This document shows, piece after piece, positions 13,601 through 26,196 of a DNA stretch of 64,000 nucleotides. The stretch is taken from assembly GCF_964340395.1 (NCBI RefSeq), contig NC_135552.1, positions 6,138,494 through 6,202,493 of the forward strand, read 5' to 3'. The notes below the pieces were generated by a model. That model was not told where the DNA came from. It saw only the letters and a program-made list of their open reading frames with translations, and made no database searches. Positions within the stretch are counted from its first letter, which is position 1; the number at the start of each line of letters is the position of its first letter. The stretch comes from Glandiceps talaboti. Taxonomy: Eukaryota > Hemichordata > Enteropneusta > Spengelidae. The position numbers and the translations under genes were made by a program.

Positions 13601-16600
13601 TTAGTTATTTATTCGTGTATGTATGTGTGCGTGCGTGCGTGCATGCACGCGATGGATGGAAGGATGGATGGATGGATGGATCGATCGATCGATCGATCGA
13701 TGGTGTACGTGTGCCTGTGCGTATTTGTGGGTGTATGTGTATGTCTGTGAGTGTCTGTGTGTGTATTTATGTACATGTGTACATGTGTTTGAGAGTGTGT
13801 CTGTCAAATTTTAGATTTTAGGTTATGATCACTATGCTTGCACTTTTACATCCGTTGCTCTAATGTAATGAGATACTTCACAACTTTACAATTTCAGCAC
13901 GTTAATTACATTCGCTTTTTATAAATTTACAGGCAATCAGTATTACAGTATTAGATTACAACCTCTATACTATCTAGAATAGGAAGTTGTAATCATGTCT
14001 TCTTCTTTTTTGGAATAATGGCGATATCTTTTACGTATCAAATGTTTACTTTACTCATCATTCAAAAGAAATATCAAAGGACCACGCATACCTGCAAACT
14101 CTGCAATTGAGCAACTGGCTGTTCACCACTTTCGACATGTTCGACCGTCAAAAGTTCATAGCCATCTCGTTTTCCAAATAGTACCACTAAGTCCTTCATC
14201 AGCTGAATGGTGAAAATGAACATTGTGAAATGTAAGAACTCGTAAAGAGAAAGACAACATTACTGAGATATATAGATTCCAAGAAATGTAATTAAAAGTT
14301 TAAAGTGTCGATAACAAATTAGCTAAAGTAGAGAAACCCTAGGGAGTGATTGTCGGTGGTAAATGTCTAGGGTATCTAGCTTTACTTTTAAAAAAAATGT
14401 CATATTGTTTTTCAGTGTTGATTGAATTCTCTGCTATACATATATACATATATGCTATATGCTATATAGATGTGAATATACACGTAATACTGAACATCTC
14501 TGAGAAGATGCAATATCAATATTTGAGTTTTTTGTATGCGCCTATCATAGAATGTCTGAATGTTCATTTTTTTTTCATTTGGGGAGAATAAAAATGTTTG
14601 ACAATTGTAAAAAAGATGTTTTGAGAAAAAGAGTGTTTTGAACGCCATGCCACTTCGAGGCGCAAATGAGTATTGGTAAAAACTTAATGTATATGAATGA
14701 TTTAATAAAGCTATTGGAGAACAATATAATTATACCTCTACAGTATTAATTTAAGAAAGAACTCGGGAAAGTTATCGTTATTATCTAGGTTTTGACTTAT
14801 ATTTCCAGCATTGCAGAACCAATGCCACAAATTCCGTATTTTCCGTTGAAATTCGTATAACTTCGAGTGAGCACTGTGCACTATGAAATGTATATATTGT
14901 ATTTTAGTGAACCCATGGCAGTCATTTTCCAAGCTAGCATTTATAAAACCTGTATTTGCAATTTGATCTAAAAGTTGATCCAAAATATTAATGGAATTTG
15001 TCATAAATTGATCTCTCTCAGCCAATTCTACCCAACTGAATTTGTCTGTTTACTTACAAGAGAAAATATCTCTACATTTTCAAAAATAATTCCAATCCGC
15101 TTCCAGCTGAAATGACGAAACAAGGCCTCCCAGGCAGGTACTAATATTGCGTCTGTGGGAGTCGTACGTAGAAAGAGTGGATACCGTGTCTTATCGGAGA
15201 GTCCAGGTGATGACGCCGTTCCGGATATCTATAGGGAATCAACATTTAAAAGTCTCACTGCAGTTTATCTTGGGTTGAAAGCAGTATGATAGCTCAATTA
15301 ATTTGAGTGATTTAAAGATATTCAACTACTTCAACATTATTAATCTTGCAGTGATAAATCCTAGTTCATGAAAAGCAACAAACAATACGTATAGTGTACA
15401 GGGAAATTAATAACTCTGGCCAGTGAACTATCACTGTAAACTCTAATGAATTATTCGCATATCAAAATGTCGAAATACAATCAAATATCACAAATCAAAC
15501 CATTCCTAAGTCATTCTTGCGGCTAATCTTTAATTCGTTTCCACGCCACCTCTTTTCATATATAGAGGTAGTTTCTATATAGAGGTAGATATTAATTTAT
15601 GTCATTCTTTATAATTTGAATGAAATTATAAATATTTAAATCACACTTGTATAAACGTGCTCGCGATAGAGAAGGAATTAAGTGGGAATTACGATTCTGC
15701 TATGATGTGTTAAACTTGGAAATTTCCTTTCTGCAATGTCCTTGCCAGGTCATTTTTTAATATAGTACTATATACTTACAAAACTTAATGGAAGACATGC
15801 GCATAGTTGCTGCATTAAACTTTACAATTCAGACAGTTATAGCAGTCATTCGAGTAATTATCTTATGACTTATTTAGTAGTCAAACGGCCTCCTTCATCT
15901 CATTGCATAGTACGCTCACACGTAGATGTTTTCATGATTTTTTTTATATATAGTATAGTTTTGAAATAGTGTACAGATGGTTGACTTTATGAAAACATTG
16001 TCTGCCGTTCAATCAAACTCGAAAGTAGTGAAACGAATGTACATGTGGGCAATGCAGAATGTCAACTTTGTACCAAGTACCAAGGTGCACACATGGATTG
16101 AACCAATTCCTACACCTCTCCGTTACCAAGAACAACACACCAACATTTTGTACTCTCCATCTAATGATTGATATTGTAACATGTTATTAACTACTCCTAG
16201 TATATCATTAAAAAGTATTGAAAAATATACAATTATTTCACTGACCTGCACTAAATTGTAGAAAGATGCTACTTCACAAACAGGTTGTGTCACCATGGAG
16301 TTTGTAGCAGCAAACAACACCAGGAGTTGGGGTTTCTCATATATAAAGTCATACAATATCTGGAGGGCTTCTCCTTGCTCGGTCTAAAACAATACAAAAC
16401 ATCGTTTGAATTGGTTTGACTCGTTAGCATCCTTGAAAGAGCATTACTTTAAAATCCAAGCAATACTTAGAATCCAAGTTACTCCAAGTTACTTTTCCTT
16501 AAAGTAACGGTATTTAAACATAGATATTGAAAAGAGACTCCTCTAACATCTGTTATTTTAACGTCTAATAGTTAGAAAGTACAACTCATTATAATAAAAT

Positions 16601-19600
16601 ATCAAAATATTCGCGACGATAAATAGTTACCCCTCATTTGACATGCATTGGTCGGTTGTCTAGCCTGGTTATTTTCAAAGTGAAACTGAAAAAACGATTA
16701 GTTTCAAGTAATGGTACCATTAATGTTCCACTTTGTTCCATTGATCTGACACTTGTATGGCAACTTTATTTGTCCACACACTTCCTTGCCTGTGATTTGT
16801 CCGAGGTGAAAGTGGAGAGTAAACGTAGTAGAACAAAGTTATACTTTGAATTCAACGAGCTTGGATGATTATCCCCAGGTTGTTGTTGAGCAGCACGGCT
16901 ACGCAACCATATCATACCATTACTTGTTTCTCTATTTCATGCTAACTTCCATTCGTGGACTTCGTCAAAGACGTTAAATGTTGCCAATAGGTTAATGAGG
17001 TTTTCCTTCATTTATCGCCTGCCCACGTATAGAATAATAATAGGTTTTCATCTGCATTCATACTACAATTTGCCTAAGTTCACTTTCGTCGATTCATATA
17101 CGTCACACTGTATTTGCATATATATGGCAACAGATTTTCGTAGATATTCGTTCTCAAATTTGCATACGTTAACATTCCATCGACTTTAAATATTATCAAT
17201 AGGTAAATGAGGTTTTCGTTGATTCATATTTTCAAACTGCATTTGCATATAAATATATTTTCGTCGACATTCGTTCTAAAGTTTGCATAAAATCACCAGC
17301 TTAGATATTATCACTAGATTAATGACGTTTTCGTCGATTTATATGTAGCATTTTATTTTTGTAACAATATATTTGTGCGCCTATTTGTTCAACGTCTACA
17401 TTGAAGGAGAATGGCGCTAAAGATGCGAAGAAGCCGGGAACAAAATAACCAATCTTTACTTTATATTAGCAAAAAGCACGAAACTAGTAAAAATATGTTA
17501 CTGTAGTCATTTCCATAGAAGACCTTATATATTGTCAATAAAGGTTACCGTTTATTTTATATTCTATCCATTCATACGTTCGTATTTCCATATCAATAGA
17601 TTTTCGTCTGCATATGTCTTTCGTGTATGTTGAGGGGAAAACTTCACTAATAAAACCATTAAACCTTAGTTCTTATCTTGTTTTATATTTTTCCATATAC
17701 TGGAGACAGGTATAATGTAATTTGTGTTTTGCTTATAAATCTTCTGCTCTTATCAATTAAATCTAACTACACTATTCTTGCTACCACTGCATATTATATA
17801 GTTACATTCAATATGAAATCAATTACGTACAAAGTTATGGACTGAAATAGCTCTTTAAAAAACGAAGAAATAAATTGAGTGGTGGGATGGGGGGTCTGTG
17901 TCTTTCCGTTTTGTTATTAATTATAATAATGTTTAGTAAGAAAGTCTGCAAACTAACATAAAGATATATATGTCAACGTAAATGTCCTTTCATGAAGTCC
18001 GCTATCATTTATTCAAGGGGAAATTCTGAACGAGAAGTTAATGCTTAGCAGGAATGACACAGTACATTAAAACTTATACTCTGGTTTTAGCGCTAAAAGT
18101 GCACGTCATTTATATTCAAAGTAATATAACTCAGACATGTCATAAGAGTTTTGAAATTGATGAATCCAGATTTACAAGATTCAAATGTTTACTCAATGTA
18201 AAACACATTCCAATCAGAAAGCTACGCTTTGCTCTATAAAGCGTTGATTCTGTCATAAAGTATTTACCGAGCATATGAAATGTAAACCACTATGCTATGC
18301 AATATAACACTATCGACTATCTGGCGTTATGCGATATCAAATATGCTAGAGAATGGAAAAAGTAAGTCAACTCACAACAGTGTTCCTTAAAGATAGCAGT
18401 ATCATATTTCTGTGTAATGCATCCCCCCAAAAAAACTAACATACATTGATATGACAGAATCATAAACACTTTTTAAAATGTTATTTCTCACAAACCAAAC
18501 AATAATATTCTGATATGCAACATAAACTTGTTTGACACAACATGTATAATTAATGCATTTTATGAGATTACAAAGAAAGAAAAGCGTAAAGTAAAAATAG
18601 CTTGAACTGCAAACTTACATATCAACATTATTTTTTTTGTACTGAGCATTATTTGTCATACAACGCCTAAATAAAGGTTGAATTAATCAAACACAGTACC
18701 ATGTAAAACTTAAGTGAAGATCTAACAATACTATGTGAAAGGTTTTGATAAGGGCAGGAGAACTACTGCCATGAACAAGAGTGAGTCTAATCATAAACTT
18801 GAAAGTACCAGATAACACTAGACACCGTCACAAACTATAGGCAGTGAATAACACTACAGTCATTATAAAAAAACTCTAATAACAGAAATACACTGTATAC
18901 AATACATATCTATGCCCATAGATACCAAAAAAAATACATTTTGAATAACTAAATACATGTCTGATAATGTTTTTGTGAACCCATGCTCACATGTTCATTT
19001 ACATTGTATACACTCTGATCAAAAGTTAATTTCATCAATCAACAATGCAATAGAATATCGATACCTCTAATATGTTGACGACAGACAGCCAATTCCATTT
19101 GGGAATGAGGCCATGACGCCCAAAATATTGGACATCTCTGATATCCTATTGCACGTTTGATTCATTAAATCAACTTTTGTTGAGAATTCTACATGTTAAA
19201 TGAAATTATTTGTACATATTTCACATATAGCAAATGTAACGAAAATTTTGTGAGGCCGAAATTGGTGAATCTAGATTTACAAGAATCAAATGTCTACTCA
19301 ATGTTAAAACAAATTCAAATAAGAAAGCTACCCTTTACTCTATAAATCATTGATTCTGTCATAAAGAACTGTATTTACCAAGCATATGGAATGTAAACCA
19401 CTATGCGCTATGTAATATAACACTGTCGACTATCTGGCGTTATGCAATATGAAATGCGTTAGAGAATGAAAAAAATAAATGAATCTGAAAATCAAGTTGA
19501 TGAGGATTGATAAAGTAAAATTATGCTGTTGTAATTATTGTAAAACCTATCCACAGACACATTACTTGACCATAAAAAAAGATGTATACCGTTTGCATAT

Positions 19601-22600
19601 ATTACTAATATAGATTAATTCATCCATTAACCCTTGATAATATTACTTTCTGATCTTCGCACACAGCTGACAGACCAAGTAATAACACTCGAATCACTAT
19701 CATATCTCATATCCGACTCAACTTCTGTATGTACGTACGTACCAGGATCACACTTGAACTTTAAAGGGAATTAGCTCAGACTATACACAGTTTGTGTTTA
19801 AAGTCTACACTGGAAACCAAGGCCAACACCCAGCATAGTGCCTCATTCATTGACTTCCCGCGAAGCCAAGTGCCCCTACCAAGAACTGAGTGCCCGTCAG
19901 TCCCAAGTGTTCTTTATTGTGACGCCCTTAAAGTCTAAATTTACATAACGCATGGCCAATGGCCAAACAATTAATGCAATTCATATAACGCTTTTCTGGG
20001 GCGTTATCATGCCCTAAAAGTATTCTTAAAACATTGATGAATGATCACTATGAATCCCAGATATTTATGAAATGCAGACTGTCGTCTCATGTATTCGAGT
20101 ATGCTTGGAATCTTGTGTGGTCTGAATCCGATATCCTTGAGACAGTCTGTTGACCTTTCAGTCAAACTAGGACATGCGATGTTGTTAAAATATTAAGTTT
20201 ACTGAAAATATAAATATGTCATCTGTGACAATAACATTCGCAATTGTTACTTAACATAGGAATAATTTGATGGTGAAAGTTGTCTTTACTGATTAATTTC
20301 TCAAACACGTATCAAACAAAGGTGATTTAAAGTAGCATAAACGTATGCAGTTCATACTATTCATGTCATTCATGATTCTTATTCATAAACATATTTGATG
20401 TTACTACAGAGTTCCTAGTTGCTGAAAGACATGTGTACAAGTGCTGTCCCTCTCAGTATCTACCAGACACATATTTCTTTGCATATGCGTTGGAAACTTG
20501 GTATACCATCGTATAGGCCATATGCTAATCACCTTAAGTTCAGTAATTACCACACTTACTAAAATATTAACATTGAAATGGGGGTTATATGCTCTTAAGA
20601 TGATACTAGAGTACTCACTCATTCTCATATCTGTTCATAGACATCTGACGTGCATGGGTTTTTACATACACAGTATTTAATGAATATGCGAAGTAGCTGC
20701 TGCTAATTATTAAAAACTAATTTTAACCATATAGTTTTTCCTAGACTTTTGGTTGTACAGTACTTGGCTTAATTATTTGATAACGTGTAGCGTTGTTTTC
20801 GATCAGGGTATCAACAGGACTTTTCTTGTGCTCACCCACAACAGATGCTGCAGTTGAGTTACTAGTTTCTGTATTGATGATCGATTGAAAAGTTTTAAAT
20901 GCGATATCAAGCTTGGTCGGTACTTTATTACTTTTTCAAAACCTCTAAATCAGCATGGACCATTAAATTCTTTTTATATCCTCCTAAATCTGGGTTGGAT
21001 CGGATTAGATACGAATCAACTCAATTTTTCCTCCTTACCCAAATTCATTATATGTATTTTAGTGTTTGTACATGTATGCTATTAATGTCGTGATCCCGCC
21101 CCCAGACTGAATGAGACGGGAAGTGAACTCATTTTATACTTAATTCAATTTACACCAGTACAGCCATGAATGCACTAGTAGTCGCCATTCCCTGTATGTT
21201 GACAAAAATTGAGTTTTCAGATTTCACTGTTCAAACGTATTTCGTGTTGATAAAATTCAAGCGTAGAATTACGTGAGTGTGATTTGATTTATAAAAGCTA
21301 TAGAATGATCGATGTGTATGAAACCATGTCCAACCCAGTAGACAAGTTGTATACATCGTATTTATTTATCATAATCAAATTCTAGTTGCGCACTTTGATT
21401 TTCACCGCCGATCCAATGTTTACGTTAACGCGGTTCAAACAACATGAAAAGACGTTGTTGCTGTATTGCTTGGGTGATTATGTTACTAAATCGAAATCCG
21501 TTGTATTTGCATCCATCATGAAGATGTCACCACCGTCCTATAACGTATATCTGTAGACAATTAGGTTGTACTGAAAGCACTTACAAATGCTTATTTATTT
21601 GTAAAATCGAAAGAAAGAAGTTACTTTTTAGCCCTAAATTTGAAATTATGTCACGAACATTTACGCTTTAGTCTTTAAGAAACACAGATATCAAGCTATG
21701 CAGTCAACGTTACAATTTTGGCAAAGTCCATTTCTCTACAATGTGGTTAAACTGTTTGATCATAGATATATAGTTAGATGAATCGGTGGTCAAAGGGCAA
21801 AGCCGTGCCCATATAGTTCAGTAGTACATTGTATTGAACTTGAATGATACCACTGTTCTTGTCTGTATGTTGTAATAAACGTGTTAGCCATTTAATCCAT
21901 GTATACTGTCAAAATCATGGCAGGTTTATATAATATATAGCAAAGACGGCCTGTGGACATTATACAAAATATATATGGACATTAATATTGCTTTACCAAA
22001 CTGAATTAATATAGCCCAAAACCCGTTAACATGTATTTTTAATAATTACTATTTCATAGACCCAAAATCTAACCAGATTCAAATGCCTTCCGTAAGCCTT
22101 AGGGTAATATTGAGTTTGTAGTTCCAACACATGATAATTGCTGGAATGCAAAAATCGTGTTATAGTAGGCTATTAGTACATGATATACCCTTGAATTGGC
22201 AAAAAGGTGTGCCAAACTATAAGAAATCTGAAATCTGACTTTGTGATAGCAATGTATGTAGTGGACCAGGTGTAATGGCTTTTGAATGAAATTATTCAAA
22301 TTTACATGTACAGGGGATACACATACTGACACACATTTACCCATGCATACAGAACAGATGTATGGATTGCTTATTGGTATCATTTGAACATAATGGATTT
22401 TAGGGAGCGATCAGTTTTTACGGCCGGGGGGCGGCAAATCAGAGGGGGGTGACCTTAATTTGGGACTCAAAGAAGGGGGGGGGGTCATCATTTTTACGAA
22501 ATTAATAATATGTGGTCACCTCGTTTTCAACTAAACAAAATCATGAGCCACGCTCCTGTACTTAAATGTTCATACATTTACTATCATGACTAGGCCAAAG

Positions 22601-25600
22601 CCCCTAAGCTCACACAGCTGGGTAGATTCATTTGTGAGCGGCTGCCTCACGATGATATCATAGATAGCGCTCTCGGCATGGAGATAGCACTTCGTACATA
22701 GAACGCGCATGCATAGTCATTGTACCGCAATGCATGCTTGGGTAAAACCACCAAAAAACATTGCATAGTATATAGGACACGCATACGTACTAGTCATTGA
22801 GCCGCTATGCTGCCACTTGCGGGCACTGTGCGAGCTATTAAACAAAAAATGTATGTGCATAAAATAAACCATAAACAAATAGCTATAAATATACATTCAA
22901 ATATAACAAAAGCTCTGTCTCTTGATACATCCAATACATATGGTATGGCATCACAACACTGCAGCATGGCCACCTTTAAGCAACAGAAATGACTTCTTGC
23001 TATTGCATGCCATGAGTTGCATTGTGTCATCTTGTGGTAGAAAAACTTGCTTGTGTAGCTGTACATGTAACACATAAGAAATGAAATACCTTAAGATATA
23101 CCAGCGTTAAAAGCTGTTCCTTCATTGACCTGGACATGTGGAATTGTGCACAAACATAACCAATTTAGGACACCGTGAAATAATATGTGGCAAACACTGT
23201 GCCTGTCCCAGCCTGTGTCTACATATTGGATATTCAATGTCCATGTCCATAGTTAGTCTAGTTCCTATATATTTTTGTACATCTAATGTATGATAACTAC
23301 AATCATCTCCATTAGAAGTCCCAAATTGTTTTATGGTTGAGATCAATAGTTCAATGTAGGGTAAAAACTAAATTCTTTTAGTGTGGAGTGGGGGGGGGTC
23401 TTTTATAATGAAATCTGTTTTGTACCCCAATACAAACAATTCTAAAAATGTCAGATTGAAAAATTGGAAAAAAATTGTTATTCATGGCACAAAAATACAT
23501 TTATTGTGCCAGTAAAAGAGCTATTTTTCCTCACTACATACTGGCTTTGTATTCATAGCACTACATAATACTACATACTGATTGAAATTGATTGTGCTGT
23601 GTGCAACAATTTTACCAATTTAGTTAGAAAGGGTTCTGAGGCCTTACTACAAGAATGTTGTTTTACCTACTGATCTCACCCCTAATGTGTTGAACTATCA
23701 TACATGTACAAACTATTGAACTGTTACTTTGCATAGCTACAGTACGAACTACATGTCTTATCAAAAATTACTTTTCAGTGTTTGTGTTTCACTTCTTCTC
23801 TGATACCTGTGACTATCACCAAGTTTAATACATGTTACCAGGCTACATGTGAAACCCCCTTTTCTCTTGCTATTGTTTTACACCATAAACAACCAAGAAA
23901 GAAATATATTCCAAGGTGAACACAATATTAATCGTATTCTCGGAGAATATATATTATGTGAATGACTGGTAAACAAAGTTATTAACACAGATTTGTTTGA
24001 TGGTGATCTAGTAGCCAAGACTTCTATAGTACTGACACAGTGCAAAATTATGAGGAAAATTAAATTTCCCCTGGAATATCTAGTATTTACATTGATTGAC
24101 TGTATACCGCAAGTACAATTTTGTCAGCAGATCATAATATTACATTTTCTTGTTATTAGAATGTATTTATTTTCAAGGCTATCATGTTGCCAGCAATATA
24201 CTGGACAGCATAGCCAATAGTAAGTGAATTGAATTAGTAATCTAGTTTAGAAACTGCTGTAGTACAGAAAACATTTTTATGACATTTTTCAATTTCTATT
24301 TTGAAACCAATGACATTTATCACATTTCATTATTCAAAACCTTTCAAAAATATTTTGGTTAAAATTAGCAGTGTGGTCAATGAATGGGGGTGGGGTGGAG
24401 TTTTGAGTCAGTGCCAATTATGAACGGGACAAACAAGTGCCTTGAGGAGTGCAAACGTGTGCATGTATGGAAAGCCGCAGTTGACTATATGATGTGAACA
24501 AATCTTTATATGATGTAAACAATTCATTATATGATGCAAGTTCATCGGCCCACCCCGTAAAAACCGATCGCTCCCTTAGCTCTATATCTGTGATTTTTGA
24601 AGTCCCAGTGAACATTTGTTGTCGAAAAAGTTGTTCAAATGTCCGCTACCTATTCTCAGTACAGGAAAGCTTGACTCGACTTCACTCCGCCTTCATGATC
24701 CCCTACATACCCGGGATATCTACACTCGTTCCCACATCAAATAATAAACAAAATTCAAACCGTCTTACAACATCGCTAGTATGCAAGAAAGTTTACATAC
24801 TACATGGTAAGCATGATACCAGTCTATACTTTGATTCTATACAACTCGCGATCGTTTACGACAATACCCTTTATGTAACTATCAGTTCAAGAATTTCGCG
24901 ATGCACGCCACAATGAGGTGAATTTCCATGGCTCTCAAGTTCGTTTGGTTTCTCAAAACACAAAATTCAGATCTAGACAGAAACTTATCGATATATATTT
25001 CCATATACGTACCTTTTAATACAAGCAACCCGAATATTTTGAGCGGTCTAGAAAAAGGTCAATCAATGTTGGAAAATTGGGGAAAATTTGACCCAATTAA
25101 ACCCCTGAGTACACTGCCCAACATTGCAACACAGTAATAATATTTACTTATCTCATTTGCATGTTGTGATAATATGTTATTGCGAATAAATGCACGCGTC
25201 CTGGCAGCGAACTCGCCCTTAGTATCGAAAGATTTATAAAAGAGAGAAGATTTTCAATTTTGATGAAAGGAGAGATCGTATGGATTTATCTTGCCGAATT
25301 CTCCAGCAAGAAATTTTGGTAGAAAGCTGGTGATTTCACCCGGAAGTTGAAGCTCAGCTGGTTTGACCGACGATCTTCTCATTCATGCCTTCAGAAACAG
25401 GAACTCACGAGTATCGACCAAAGTAAAAACAAGCTTTTCAATTTTGAAATAGTAAAGAGAAGGAATGAAGTGATGTAGGCGAAATCTCCAGCATGATTGC
25501 CTGCAGATCTGCGATCTTATGGCCAACCACACTTGTAATAATGGGAAGCTTTTATAGAAAGTTGTAGCGTAGATTTCACGGTAGGCGTTTTTAAGGCCAA

Positions 25601-26159
25601 GAAGAAAAGGATTGTTTTCTGGTGAGTTTGCATCACTTAAATACCTCGCCTGGATCTTCTTTTTTCCCCTTGTTTCTCCAGCCAATGCAGACTGCAGATC
25701 CAAGGGAAAACACAAAATAACTCTCCCTACATTAATTGCTACTTCAGGGAAGACAGCTGCAGAACTAATCATAACATAAACAATTAACAAAAAAATTCGC
25801 GTCATCACACCACTTTTAGGCAGCGTTACCTGACCAGAAACAACAACTTTCTTTTGTGTGGCCACCGCGTCTAATCACCGAAAAATGCCTATATCTTATT
25901 TAAACTGGAAGCTAAATCGATATTTTTTTCAGAACAGATGCGATCAGTTATCGCAAATGTATGTCCTAAATTATATTGAATTTGAAGCGTGCACCCTTGA
26001 GATATAGCCTAATTACCGACATTTATTACGAAAACCACTCATTAATATTCATGAATGTTTACCAAAACCTAACCAGTTCTTTCCATTACCCTACGAAACA
26101 CGTCTACAAAATTCCGTTTGAATTGAGCCAGTCATTTTTGTCGAAAATGGTGACACACA

Positions 26160-26196
<37 letters not shown>

